NCBI RefSeq assembly: GCF_021568285.1
Contig: NZ_JAKGTQ010000001.1
Span: forward strand, 62,001 to 126,000
DNA from: Rheinheimera sp. UJ63
GTDB taxonomy: Bacteria > Pseudomonadota > Gammaproteobacteria > Enterobacterales > Alteromonadaceae
Length of the DNA stretch: 64,000 bases
Reading direction: 5' to 3'
The notes beneath the pieces are model-generated. The model saw only the letters and a program-made list of their open reading frames with translations, ran no database searches and had not been told where the DNA came from. Below, piece after piece: positions 1-8,698 of the stretch (positions are counted from its first letter, which is position 1; each line of letters opens with the position of its first letter). Made by a program: the position numbers and the translations under genes.

Positions 1-1
1 G

Positions 2-616
2 CACCTGCTAGAGCGCTTAGGCACAGAGCCATTAGATGCTGTGGTGTTTGCTGCCGGCACTAACCACTTTGCTTTACTGGGCGATCAAAGTGCAGAGCAG
101 CTAAGCCAGCTAATTAATACCAATTTACTGGCGCCAATGCAGCTAACACAAAGCTTATTGCCGCGATTAAGTGCCGATGCGCGCTTACTGTATATTGGCT
201 CAAGCTTAGGCGCCATCGGTTATCCCGGTTTTGCCGCCTATGGTGCCAGTAAGGCGGGCCTGCGCAGTTTTGCTCAAGCACTCCGCCGTGAGTGGGCCGA
301 TAGCCCACGTCAAATTTGTCATATCGCGCCTCGCGCCACCCAAACCGAGATGAACAGCGCGGCGATGCAGCAAATGAATCAGCAATTAAAGGTCAAGGCC
401 GATAGCCCCCAGTGGGTTGCCAGCCAAATACTGCGGCAACTGCAAGCAGCACACATGCACGATCAAGATTTAGGTTATCCGGAAAAACTGTTTATCCGCA
501 TCAATGCTGTATTGCCAGGGGTGGTCGATAACGCCATTACTGGTCAATTACCGGTGATTAAACGCTTTGCAAAACAAAACGTCAGCCAAGCGCTGACGAC
601 AGGAGAGGCTTTATGA
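2..616 (+). CDS. SDR family oxidoreductase, 5'-truncated by window edge
   Basis: This is the C-terminal part of a classical short-chain dehydrogenase/reductase, an NAD(P)-dependent cytosolic oxidoreductase. The frame is open to the first bases, so the true start and the N-terminal GxxxGxG cofactor loop lie outside the window. Visible SDR marks are VVFAAG (the position of the usual NNAG strand), the IGSSLG catalytic-serine strand, and YGASKAG, which carries the YxxxK Tyr and Lys. The substrate cannot be deduced. Its TGA stop overlaps the ATG of the next gene (ATGA), so the two are translationally coupled. A GTG at 41 could be mistaken for a start but falls in the middle of the fold. Confidence 0.88.
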   Translation, partial: HLLERLGTEPLDAVVFAAGTNHFALLGDQSAEQLSQLINTNLLAPMQLTQSLLPRLSADARLLYIGSSLGAIGYPGFAAYGASKAGLRSFAQALRREWADSPRQICHIAPRATQTEMNSAAMQQMNQQLKVKADSPQWVASQILRQLQAAHMHDQDLGYPEKLFIRINAVLPGVVDNAITGQLPVIKRFAKQNVSQALTTGEAL

Positions 617-1260
617 ACACTTATCAATCTTTACTCGTGAGTACCTTGTTAAGCAGCGCCTTGTTATTCAGCGCGACCAGTTACGGAATTGAGTTACCAC
701 AGCTGCAACAGCGTTGGGCCGAGATTAAATATCAACAAACCGGTAAGCAGCAAGAAAGCGCTTATCAAGCGTTATTAACTGCAGCCAGCGCCGCCCGTGC
801 CGAACACGCTAATGATGCGAATTATCTTATTTGGGAAGGGATTATTCGCTCAACCTATGCCGGCGCCGTGGGCGGTTTATCTGCACTCAGTGAAGTGAAA
901 GCGGCGCGCAGCTTGTTTGAACAAGCCATTGAGCTGGATGCCAATGCCTTAGATGGCTCGGCTTATACCAGCTTAGGCTCATTGTATTATCAAGTGCCTG
1001 GCTGGCCTGTTGGCTTTGGCAGCGATAAAAAAGCCCGTGAATATTTACTCAAAGGCCTGGCGGTTAACCCTAACGGTATTGATGCTAACTATTTTTACGG
1101 TGATTTTTTACTGCAACAAAAAGACTATCAAGCCGCCATAGCCGCCTTTGAAAAAGCGCTGGCGGCACCAGATAGACCCGGCCGTGAGCAAGCCGATCTC
1201 GGCCGTCGCCAAGAAATAATGCAAGCCTTAAGCCTCGCGCAACAAAAAAAGGCTAAATAA
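613..1260 (+). CDS. Exported TPR-repeat protein
   Basis: A 215-residue protein with a Sec-type signal peptide (about residues 1-25, ending SATSYG). Tetratricopeptide-like helices follow, including AARSLFEQAIELDANALDG near 98-116, a pair around KAREYLLKGLAVNPNG, and QAAIAAFEKALAAP near the C-terminus. It is probably periplasmic and acts as a protein-interaction scaffold. It resembles the TatT/TPR periplasmic proteins, but the family assignment is only approximate. The AGGAGAG ribosome-binding site lies at 601-607, inside the end of the preceding SDR gene, and the ATG overlaps that gene's stop, so the two form an operon. No partner function can be named. Confidence 0.8.
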   Translation: MNTYQSLLVSTLLSSALLFSATSYGIELPQLQQRWAEIKYQQTGKQQESAYQALLTAASAARAEHANDANYLIWEGIIRSTYAGAVGGLSALSEVKAARSLFEQAIELDANALDGSAYTSLGSLYYQVPGWPVGFGSDKKAREYLLKGLAVNPNGIDANYFYGDFLLQQKDYQAAIAAFEKALAAPDRPGREQADLGRRQEIMQALSLAQQKKAK

Positions 1261-1406
1261 CACGCCAAGCGTTTTATAGTGTGTTTCATTCGCCAATATA
1301 AAAACGGCAAGCACGGGTTCTCGCTTGTAGCGAGACCTCGTTAAGCCTATCTTAAGTGAATAATATGAATGTCTTGGCAGAATTAGCCAGCAGCAGGAGC
1401 AAGCCG

Positions 1407-2075
1407 ATGCGTTTGTTATTAGTCGAAGATGATAAATTATTAGCGCAAGGTATTGTCACGGCGCTAAGCAAAGCCGGTTATCAATTGGAACACTGCCAAA
1501 CCGGTAACCAGGCATTACAAGCGATTAATCATAGCGAATTTGACTTAATTATTCTCGATTTAGGCTTACCTGATGGCTTTTCTAAAACCGTTTTAGATAA
1601 ATTACGCTCACAAAAGCATACCTTACCGGTATTGGTGCTGACCGCCTTGGACCAGCTAGAAACCAAGCTGAGTTTACTCAATGCTGGGGCAGATGATTAT
1701 ATGATTAAGCCCTTTGATGTGCGTGAGCTAGAAGCGCGGATCCGTGTGCTGATGCGTCGGCAAAGCACGCGGCGACACGATGTACTGACGGTAGGGAAAG
1801 TATCGTTAGATTTAGCCAATCATAGCTGCGACTTTGCCGGGCAAGCGGTTAACTTAACGCGCCGCGAGTTTTTGTTATTACAAGATTTTTTGCAGCATAA
1901 AGATCAAATTTTAACGCGCCAGCATCTAGAAGAGCTCAGTGTCGGTTGGGATGGTGATAACGAAAGTAACGCCATTGAAGTGCATATTCATAACTTACGC
2001 AAAAAACTGCAGCCAGAGCTGATTAAAACCGTACGCGGTGTCGGTTATTTATTACCAAGCAATTTATCTGAGTAA
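1407..2075 (+). CDS. OmpR/PhoB-family response regulator (orphan)
   Basis: A two-component transcription regulator of 223 residues when started at ATG 1407. That start gives the canonical MRLLLVEDD beginning and has AGGAG at 1395-1399. An in-frame GTG at 1356 and ATG at 1365 would add a non-homologous leader. The receiver domain (1-115) has the acidic pair D8/D9, the phosphoacceptor D51 (IILDLGLP), switch T79 and K101. The C-terminal winged helix (about 128-220) has the usual RREFLLL and EVHIHNLRKKL recognition-helix region and ends with VRGVGYLL. It is closest in style to QseB/PmrA/TctD regulators. No histidine kinase gene is adjacent: the next gene is convergent. Its partner and targets are therefore unknown. 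Confidence 0.9.
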   Translation: MRLLLVEDDKLLAQGIVTALSKAGYQLEHCQTGNQALQAINHSEFDLIILDLGLPDGFSKTVLDKLRSQKHTLPVLVLTALDQLETKLSLLNAGADDYMIKPFDVRELEARIRVLMRRQSTRRHDVLTVGKVSLDLANHSCDFAGQAVNLTRREFLLLQDFLQHKDQILTRQHLEELSVGWDGDNESNAIEVHIHNLRKKLQPELIKTVRGVGYLLPSNLSE

Positions 2076-2102
2076 CGTAGCCCTCTTAATTAACGCATGA
2101 AA

Positions 2103-2130
2103 CGGCCTAACCCACATCGGGGTTAGGCCG
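2103..2130. terminator. Bidirectional hairpin between convergent genes
   Basis: A perfect 11-bp stem (2103-2113 with 2120-2130, arms beginning CGGCCTAACCC) with a 6-nt loop sits between the convergent response regulator and metalloprotease genes. T-tracts are weak on both sides (TGTTT on plus, TTT on minus), so it may act in both directions. Confidence 0.7.
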
Positions 2131-2154
2131 TGTTTGCTCTCGCTAACGGTTCAC

Positions 2155-4689
2155 TTAGCTTTGCAGCGCCTTGCTGATCATCAGATCGATTAAGGCTTTT
2201 TGTGCTTTTGCGGCATCATCCGCGCTTCGCGGTAACTTGCTGGCTTGAATGTTATTCAACTGCAACAAGGCGGCCGCTTTCGCCAGATTGTCATAGTCGC
2301 TTGGTTTTTCTAAACCGGCAGCGGCAATCAGCCGTTTCACATATTCCACTTGCAGGTTATGACTTACTGAAGTGGCTTTACGTGGGTCAACGAAGATACT
2401 GTCGGTCAGATCTTTCATAAAGCGCGTTAAGCTGTACTCATTACCATAAAGTGCTGAGTCAGAAATACGCTGTAACACGGCTTTGTGCAGGATGTGATCT
2501 AGCACCGACTTTTGCATGCCTAAGATCATCTCATGCGCTTTAGGATCTAAGTTACGACCGCTGTGCGTGAAGCCCCGACGTTGCTGTAATAACTGGCTGT
2601 ATAACGGCTGCATTACCGCTAATACATCCGGCGCAAACACTTTTTCGCTCAGTAACTTCATCGCAGCTTGTTGCTGCGCTAATGGCACTGGTGTTAAAGG
2701 CTGCTTGTCGGTAGGGGCACCCGCGACATTACGCTCAACATAAACCCCACCAATTTGCCGCGATACCACACCGGCTTGGCTGCGGTATTGGCCAAACAGC
2801 ATGTTCGCTGAAGTGAGTAAACGCTGGTAAGAGTCGCCTTCGGTAACAGCGGTAGTTGATAGCTCTGCCATCATTTTCTCTAACAAACGCATGCGATCGG
2901 CCGCATAAACAACAGGCTCTGAAGACATATCGCCAATCATCACGCGTGGATCAATGTGTCGCCCTGGCGTGCGCATATCATCCGCATCGTTACCAAAAGC
3001 TAAAGCAGGCTCAACTGAACGCGCTAAGATTTTCTCTAAACGCGCTTGCTCTGCTGCAGGATCACTTAACGCGGCGCTGTAGCCAAACTCAATGGCCCAA
3101 TCATCATAAGGGCCGGGTTTTACTTGGAAGAAGTCGCCTTGTGCCATACCAATGGGCGCAACATTGATTGGCGTGTAGTCCATCACCGAGCCGGTTAAAA
3201 TCCCTTGGGTTTTGCTCTTGTCATGCACTTCTTTGGCATTCCACAAGTTAGAAGCGCGCATGTTGTGGTTTAACCCCAGTGTATGGCCTACTTCGTGCAA
3301 AATTAACTCCATTAGGCCTTGGCGCATAATGTCGTTTTGGTCAATATCAAGGCCATTACCTAAGCTTTTGGCCAAAATAAAACTTTCTTGCAGTTGGTGC
3401 CCGGCTGAGCAGTACAAACCATCGGCATGCTGGTGCTGGCTTTCTTCTGTTGCCAGTTGCGCTGTGCCACCTTCAGTAAACAGCTTGTCGAAGATCCAGC
3501 GGTTTTTCATAAACACGTATTCAAGCATGATGTCGGCGCCTAAGATCTCGCCTGTTAACGGGTTAGCTAACGACGGGCCATAACCGCCAAAAGGTGGCTG
3601 TGGTGACGAGGTCCAACGTAATACGTTGTAGTTAATATCACCCGCATCCCAATCGGCATCATCCGGCTGGATACGCACTTCAATGGCGTTTTTAATCCCG
3701 GCCTTTTCAAAAGCACTGTTCCATGCTAATACACCGTCTCTGACAGTGTCGCGCCACTCTACAGGTGTGGTGTTCTCAATCCACCAAACGATCGGTTTAA
3801 CAGGCTCAGATACCGCCGCTGACGGATCTTTTTTCTGCAGATCCCAACGATGGATCACATCCCGAAACGGCGCCCAATCTTCTGACGTCATATTGTCTGC
3901 TTGGGTGGTGAAGTAACCAATGCGCGCATCGTCATAACGCGGCACAAAGTTATTCTCAGGCAAAGCAATAAAAGAATGTTGAAACTTGATAGAAACAGAG
4001 CGCGGATCGCTTAGGGCATTGCTGCCACGAACGCCTGGGTTGCCGTCGGCAAACACATAATCTACGACGACATCAAGGTTATTCGGGTAAGGGCGATGCT
4101 GCACGATACGTGATTTTTTATCGTCTAATTTGCCTAGGCTAAAACGTTTTTTGGCGTTGGGATCGTTCGGGTTCGCCCACGGCGATACTTTGGTTAAGTC
4201 TTCGCTTAAAAATAGCTTGTCGGCTTTAACTAGAAACTTATCTTGCTGTTGCTTTTCAATTTTCAGCGTAGCTAATACGGCTTCACTGATATTCGCGTCA
4301 GCGGCGCGCGCTAAAGCACTGTTTGGGTCAAAGTAAAAGCGTGGTGTTTTACTGATCACATCAATGCGATCAAAGTAACGACGAAATTCAATCAGCTTAG
4401 TACCCCGATACGAGCCACGGAAATGCCCTGCATCGGTCACGCCATCCAGCGTTTTCGCGAAATACAAAAACGGTTTGTCGAGTTGCGCTTCCGTGATCAT
4501 CATTAAATGCTCACCGGTTTTTTCATCAACATACAGCGTAAATAAACCGTTTATCGCGGTTTTGTTGGCAATCATGCTGCTGTAGGTTTGTTCTTTTTTT
4601 TCGGCAGCAGCAGGCTTGGCATCTTGGGCGGCAATCGGCGCGGCCAATAAGGCCAGCGATACCGCAAGCGAGAGAATGGATTTATTCAT
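2155..4689 (-). CDS. Exported zinc-dependent metalloprotease (DUF5117/DUF4953-type)
   Basis: A large secreted or periplasmic metallopeptidase of 844 residues. The chosen start (MNKSILSLAV) gives a clean signal peptide ending at APIAAQ and has an AAGAGA-like site upstream. An ATG 36 bases further out (4725) would prepend a basic dodecapeptide without a good ribosome-binding site. The zinc motif HEVGHTLGLNHN begins at about H465, the extended HExxHxxGLxHN form. A plausible Met-turn follows (GSVMDYTP). The N-terminal half carries the DUF5117/5118-like beta-rich region seen in this family. The substrate is unknown; family members are often annotated only as zinc-dependent metalloproteases. It is convergent with the response regulator and monocistronic. 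Confidence 0.85.
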   Translation of the reverse strand: MNKSILSLAVSLALLAAPIAAQDAKPAAAEKKEQTYSSMIANKTAINGLFTLYVDEKTGEHLMMITEAQLDKPFLYFAKTLDGVTDAGHFRGSYRGTKLIEFRRYFDRIDVISKTPRFYFDPNSALARAADANISEAVLATLKIEKQQQDKFLVKADKLFLSEDLTKVSPWANPNDPNAKKRFSLGKLDDKKSRIVQHRPYPNNLDVVVDYVFADGNPGVRGSNALSDPRSVSIKFQHSFIALPENNFVPRYDDARIGYFTTQADNMTSEDWAPFRDVIHRWDLQKKDPSAAVSEPVKPIVWWIENTTPVEWRDTVRDGVLAWNSAFEKAGIKNAIEVRIQPDDADWDAGDINYNVLRWTSSPQPPFGGYGPSLANPLTGEILGADIMLEYVFMKNRWIFDKLFTEGGTAQLATEESQHQHADGLYCSAGHQLQESFILAKSLGNGLDIDQNDIMRQGLMELILHEVGHTLGLNHNMRASNLWNAKEVHDKSKTQGILTGSVMDYTPINVAPIGMAQGDFFQVKPGPYDDWAIEFGYSAALSDPAAEQARLEKILARSVEPALAFGNDADDMRTPGRHIDPRVMIGDMSSEPVVYAADRMRLLEKMMAELSTTAVTEGDSYQRLLTSANMLFGQYRSQAGVVSRQIGGVYVERNVAGAPTDKQPLTPVPLAQQQAAMKLLSEKVFAPDVLAVMQPLYSQLLQQRRGFTHSGRNLDPKAHEMILGMQKSVLDHILHKAVLQRISDSALYGNEYSLTRFMKDLTDSIFVDPRKATSVSHNLQVEYVKRLIAAAGLEKPSDYDNLAKAAALLQLNNIQASKLPRSADDAAKAQKALIDLMISKALQS

Positions 4690-4907
4690 TAAGTAGTCTC
4701 TTATCTTTTTAGTTAATGTATTCATGACCAGGTTGCAAAAGTAACAACCTGTGTAAACTGGCCGTAGCCATGCGTTCAGTCAAGATTGATCAGACTGACA
4801 TACGCACTAATACGATAAATGGCTCAAATGCCGCTAACGGCTCTGTTTTGTGCGTAGCTTGTTAACAAGGTGATACGGGTTAATGGCAACAACAAAACGA
4901 GGCGTTA

Positions 4908-5011
4908 AGTGCGAAGTTCACTTTGTCCAGAACCGTGTTTTTCATGGATGAAAAACAGGAGCCCCCAGGGAAGGGTTCACGGCGCGTTCTGGCAAAGTTG
5001 AACGGAGCACT
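4908..5011. repeat. Palindromic repeat family 2, copy 1
   Basis: A roughly 104-bp nested palindrome. The outer arms AGTGC/GCACT enclose TCACTTTG and CAAAGTtGA, then CAGAAC/GTTCTG and CCGTG/CACGG. One internal flank contains a small hairpin (TTTTTCAT with ATGAAAAA). The same layout with different arm sequences recurs at 5673-5768, next to repeat-family-1 copies in both cases. Confidence 0.7.
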
Positions 5012-5020
5012 GGGACTAAA

Positions 5021-5033
5021 GGGTCAGGTCTTG
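5021..5033 (+). repeat. GGGTCAGGTCTTG motif (REP/RAYT-type end), single copy
   Basis: The sequence GGGTCAGGTCTTG matches the core of the inverted repeats at 56946-57096. This style of motif is known to flank Y1-transposase (RAYT) elements in gammaproteobacteria. No transposase gene is present here. Confidence 0.5.
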
Positions 5034-5099
5034 CTTTTTGCCTTTTCTGTCTGCTGCGTTAAAGTTAATATAGCTTCGGGGGCAGATACCAAGCCCCTT

Positions 5100-5273
5100 A
5101 ACGTTTTCGCCGTTGGCGAGATACTTTCTTTTGCGTCGCCAAAAGAAAGTATCCAAAGAAAATGCCCCACCTCCGCTCGAAAGCCCGGCTGCTCATGCGC
5201 TGTCCAAGGCAAAAACGTCACTGACGCTATGCTTCGTCGCCGCACTCAAACACCCGTTTTCTTAAAACCTTGG
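5100..5273 (-). repeat. Structured repeat family 1, copy A
   Basis: A 174-bp copy read on the minus strand from CCAAGG (5273) to AACGTT (5100). It has the same hairpin order as the other copies: a CCAAGG/CCTTGG-closed arm with inner AAAACG/CGTTTT pairing, then a long GATACTTTCTTTTG/CAAAAGAAAGTATC stem, then CGCC-AAC-GGCG. The flanking sequence upstream on the minus strand (about 5274-5335) also matches the flank of copy E, so the full unit is longer than the core. Confidence 0.85.
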
Positions 5274-5490
5274 TCAACGATGATCAGTCGGCTCGCTCTA
5301 AGGGGAATAAAAGCCAGAGCGATATTCGCTTAGCTGAATAGCTTGTTTGTGCAATGTTGCAGACATTTCACAGGGCAATCAGCAAAGACCGCTTTCAGTT
5401 TTTGGCTGTAAGAATCTTTAAACCGAAATACGCCTAAGTCTGATGCGCTTTTAAATCCCATTACGTTGCAAGCCGTGCAAGTTTGTACGA

Positions 5491-5665
5491 CCAAGGTTTT
5501 AAGACGAGGGGTGTTTGAGTGAGGTGCGGTAGCGCCGAGCGAGTTACCTCGTCGCCTTGGACGGGCAAAATTGAACGGGCTTTCGCCGCAACGTGGGTCG
5601 AATTTTCTTTGGTGACTTTCTTTTGGCGAAACAAAAGAAAGTTACTCGCCAACGGCGAAAACGTT
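5491..5665 (+). repeat. Structured repeat family 1, copy B
   Basis: A 175-bp core. CCAAGG (5491-5496) pairs with CCTTGG (5555-5560), and inside it GACGAGG (5503-5509) pairs with CCTCGTC (5547-5553). A second stem GTGACTTTCTTTTG/CAAAAGAAAGTTAC and a CGCC-AAC-GGCG hairpin follow. It is nearly identical to copy C. Compared with A, D and E the inner arm sequences differ on both sides, so pairing is kept. Confidence 0.85.
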
Positions 5666-5672
5666 AAACGCT

Positions 5673-5768
5673 GCGTAAAGCTTCGGCTGGAGCACGCTTT
5701 AAATACATCCTTGTACGCTCCTCTTTTTCATCCCTGAAAAAGACGTCTCCAGCCAAAGTTTACTTCGC
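5673..5768. repeat. Palindromic repeat family 2, copy 2
   Basis: A nested palindrome placed between family-1 copies B and C. GGCTGGAG near 5685-5692 pairs with CTCCAGCC near 5747-5754, and outer GCGTAAA-type arms pair with TTTACttCGC. An inner TTTTTCAtccCTGAAAAA hairpin matches the one in copy 1. Arm sequences differ from copy 1 but remain self-complementary. Confidence 0.65.
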
Positions 5769-5846
5769 TGTTAACTCGCCCCGCATCAATCCGAAGTGTC
5801 TGTGCTGTTAATCCCATTACGTTGCAAGCCGAGCAAGTTTGCACGT

Positions 5847-6021
5847 CCAAGGTTTTAAGACGAGGGGTGTTTGAGTGAGGGGCGGTAGCGCCGAGCGAGT
5901 TACCTCGTCGCCTTGGGCGGGCAAAATTGAACGGGCTTTCGCCGCAACGTGGGTCGAGTTTTCTTTGGTGACTTTCTTTTGGCGAAACAAAAGAAAGTTA
6001 CTCGCCAACGGCGAAAAAGTT
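5847..6021 (+). repeat. Structured repeat family 1, copy C
   Basis: A 175-bp core almost identical to copy B about 356 bp upstream, including the same GACGAGG/CCTCGTC arm and the GTGACTTTC/GAAAGTTAC stem. About 30 bp 5' of the core (from TTACGTTGCAAGCC) is also shared with copy B. Confidence 0.85.
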
Positions 6022-6201
6022 ATTTATTTATAAGTTATTGCGGACATGCGCATAGACATTTTGATGCGGCAGGTATTTCTGTTTTTCGCTCAAAGCAGCA
6101 CATCACCTCCCTGTGCCCTTTCAGCCTGCGCAGCCTCCCTGCTGCTGTTACGAAAACGTTAGCCAACAGCGTTCTTAACTGCACACAATCTCTAGCGAGG
6201 T

Positions 6202-8277
6202 CTAATTAGCTGGCGCTGCCACTTGCAAATCGAGCCGATACTCCGCAAAGCCAACATTGTCGCTCGCCAGCTTCGTCATTGGCCAATACTGATTCGCCTG
6301 AATGAACTGCTGCGCGGCTACTGAATCACGGGTTTTAAAGCGCAAATCTAATTGCACCGCGCTTTTCAGTGGCAACAAACGCCAATTATGATCCGCTTGC
6401 GGATCCACCGCACTAAGATAACGATCGCTGGCAGCATCATACTGCGATTGCTGCTCAATATAGGCCACCAGGGCTTCACGATTGGTGTCGGGTAATTCCA
6501 GCACCACCTTATCACTGCCGGTACCCGCAAACATGCCGGTATAAGCCCGATAGTTGTTGGTGGCGACGATAAAGCTTTTGGCCGCAAACTCGGCATCCCG
6601 ATACACTTTGCCATTGGCGTCGGTATAACGTAAATCGACAATGCGGTTTGCCGATGCATTCACTAATTCACAGCGCTGATTAAATTTGCTTGGTTGGCTA
6701 ACATCAATTTGGTAATAGATGCCATCAATCACATCAAAATTATACGCTGAATGCGCCAAGTTAATCAGTGTTTGTGGCGCCGTTGACGTCAGATCAATTT
6801 GTAAAAATTGGTTAGCAGAACACTCCAGCCAATCTTTGAGCTCAGCCCCGTTTAACTTTACTGCGACAACAGTATTCGGATACAAATACAAATCGGCAGC
6901 ATTACGAAAACTTAACGGCCCTTGGCTGACTTGAATATATTGCTCAGCATCGTTGCTGCTCTCAAGCTTACCACCAGCTTTAAACGGCGCAGCAGCTGAC
7001 AAGAGCGGGATATCTTGCAATTCCGGCGGCAATAGCTCGGCCACTCGCGCTCGTTGCGCATCGGCAACCAATTGCACAGTAGGATCATCCTGAATTTGTG
7101 CTAAAAAGCTGTACATATCGGCAGAGGCCATACCAATACTACGCTGCATAAAGGCCATAGTGCCTTGATGCGCCTCAGCAACAGCGGCAACAATAGCAGC
7201 ATCAGCCTCCACATTCGGCTGCTGAGTGGCATTGTCAAACACCGCTAAAGTTTGCGCTTGAGCAGAGACCACTTGCCACTTACCGGCGTTTTGCTGCAAG
7301 GTCAAATCGACCAGACCTAAATGATCCCCCCAGCGCCCTGGCATCACGGCCGGAATACCGTTGAGCAGGCCCTGCGTGATATCCGTGCTAGGTAGATGCT
7401 GAAATTGCGCCGCGGGAAACACTGCATGGCTGTGGCCAAACAACACCGTGGCAATGCCGGGTACCTGTGTTAAGGCATACACCATATTCTCAGCCATCGG
7501 ATCAACTTCTGCGCCCGTATGACCCAAACCCGAATGAGCAATCGCAATAATTACATCGGCACCGGCCGCTTGCATTTCGGGCACCATGCGCTTTGCGGTG
7601 TCAATAATACTGTCTACCCGCAGCTGGCCATGTAAATGTTGTTTATCCCATGACATGATTTGCGGCGGCACAAAGCCAATATAGCCAATAGTGATTTGCT
7701 GCGGTTGCCCTTGAGTATCAATAACTTGTTTTTGCTGCAAAATGTAAGGTGGATATAAATGATCGCCCTGCTCGACACCCGGGCGGCACTGCGTTGTCGC
7801 GCAATAAATATTGGCACTGGTATACGGAAAATTAGCCCCCGCCAGCGTTTGATATAAAAACGGTAAGCCAAAGTTAAACTCGTGATTGCCCAGGGTAGCA
7901 ACATCATAATTAAGGGTATTTAGCGCCAGCATGATCGGGTGGATCTCACCCTCTGCTAAGCCGCGCTGCGCAATGTAATCACCTAATGGGCTGCCTTGGA
8001 TCAGATCGCCATTATCCACCAACACGCTGTTTTGTACTTCGGCCCTGGCCGCTTTAATTAAACTGGCGGTGCGCGCCAAGCCCAAACTTGGATCGGTTTG
8101 ACCGCTGTAATAATTAAAATCCAGCATGTTGGCATGTAAATCGGCCGTTTCTAAAATGCGTAATTTAACTTGTGCGGGTTGTGCTGTTGAAGACTTAAGC
8201 TCTTCGAGTTTAGGTTGGCAAGCAACCAGCAGAAAAAGCGCGAGGCAAGCTAAAAAATGTGGTGCGGGATGCTTCAT
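6202..8277 (-). CDS. cpdB: 2',3'-cyclic-nucleotide 2'-phosphodiesterase/3'-nucleotidase, lipoprotein form
   Basis: This enzyme hydrolyses 2',3'-cyclic nucleotides and 3'-nucleotides in the periplasm, salvaging nucleosides and phosphate. The N-terminal calcineurin-like domain shows the dimetal ligands in order: ETADLHANM, VDNGDLIQG, LGNHEFNFG, AHSGLGH and FGHSHAVF. The C-terminal 5'-nucleotidase substrate domain contains NNYRAYTG. The start is ATG 8277 (MKHPAPHF), giving 691 residues; a TTG nine bases upstream lies too close to the AAAGAGA site. The leader ends in a lipobox (LLVAC), so the protein is probably membrane-anchored, unlike the soluble E. coli CpdB of about 647 residues. It is monocistronic, with the repeat block downstream. 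Confidence 0.93.
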   Translation of the reverse strand: MKHPAPHFLACLALFLLVACQPKLEELKSSTAQPAQVKLRILETADLHANMLDFNYYSGQTDPSLGLARTASLIKAARAEVQNSVLVDNGDLIQGSPLGDYIAQRGLAEGEIHPIMLALNTLNYDVATLGNHEFNFGLPFLYQTLAGANFPYTSANIYCATTQCRPGVEQGDHLYPPYILQQKQVIDTQGQPQQITIGYIGFVPPQIMSWDKQHLHGQLRVDSIIDTAKRMVPEMQAAGADVIIAIAHSGLGHTGAEVDPMAENMVYALTQVPGIATVLFGHSHAVFPAAQFQHLPSTDITQGLLNGIPAVMPGRWGDHLGLVDLTLQQNAGKWQVVSAQAQTLAVFDNATQQPNVEADAAIVAAVAEAHQGTMAFMQRSIGMASADMYSFLAQIQDDPTVQLVADAQRARVAELLPPELQDIPLLSAAAPFKAGGKLESSNDAEQYIQVSQGPLSFRNAADLYLYPNTVVAVKLNGAELKDWLECSANQFLQIDLTSTAPQTLINLAHSAYNFDVIDGIYYQIDVSQPSKFNQRCELVNASANRIVDLRYTDANGKVYRDAEFAAKSFIVATNNYRAYTGMFAGTGSDKVVLELPDTNREALVAYIEQQSQYDAASDRYLSAVDPQADHNWRLLPLKSAVQLDLRFKTRDSVAAQQFIQANQYWPMTKLASDNVGFAEYRLDLQVAAPAN

Positions 8278-8698
8278 AAAATTCAATCTCTTTGGTCAGC
8301 AGGTTAAAGCGCTTTGAAACAATAAAAAACCGAATGTAAGTTCGTCGCCATGCTCTGTTTATCGAGTTTTGCGGCAAATTATACCGAAAAGAAGCGGATA
8401 CAGTAAAAAGTAACGAGCTAACAATAGGTAAATATCATGAAAAAAAGGCTAACAAACTAACTTGATAGTGCAAAAATGTCATTAAATCATAAGAGTATTT
8501 ACTTTAAAAAAACCTAAATTAATCATCTTAAATACAAAATTCCATTTATTAGAAAAAATTGATGGTAATTCGCTTTAATTCTGTTACATTTTTTATGGTT
8601 ATTATTTTTTATAACAATAACACCTTGATTGCTATCAACCGTGACATGGAGTATCGGCACGTGTTTGACCACAAACAACATTGATAAAGGAGCATCAA
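8278..8698. other. AT-rich divergent intergenic region
   Basis: About 420 bp between the divergent cpdB and chemoreceptor genes. It is clearly more AT-rich than its surroundings from 8430 to 8640 and must hold both promoters. No operator or RNA structure could be named. The AAAGGAG at 8686-8692 sets the chemoreceptor start. Confidence 0.5.

Larger units (their letters stand above)
4690..6201. other. 1.5-kb gene-free block of structured repeats
   Basis: No convincing protein gene lies here. The short open frames are read through repeat units and recur as near-identical peptides in different places. The block holds three copies of a ~175-bp repeat (listed separately), two copies of a second palindromic repeat (4908-5011 and 5673-5768) and a GGGTCAGGTCTTG motif at 5021-5033. 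The remainder (4690-4907, the parts around 5340-5490, and 6022-6201) shows no feature I recognise apart from the promoter expected for the metalloprotease gene near 4700-4800. Confidence 0.75.

Noticed and set aside
4923..5333. A 136-codon plus-strand open frame
   Set aside because: It runs through palindromic repeat 2, a REP-type motif and repeat copy A. It has no domain, and the same repeat DNA elsewhere has frame-breaking differences.
5461..6008. Two nearly identical ~63-residue minus-strand open frames beginning MASNFLLFRQKK
   Set aside because: They are translations of structured-repeat copies B and C. The duplicated peptide reflects repeat DNA, and changes between copies preserve hairpins rather than protein.
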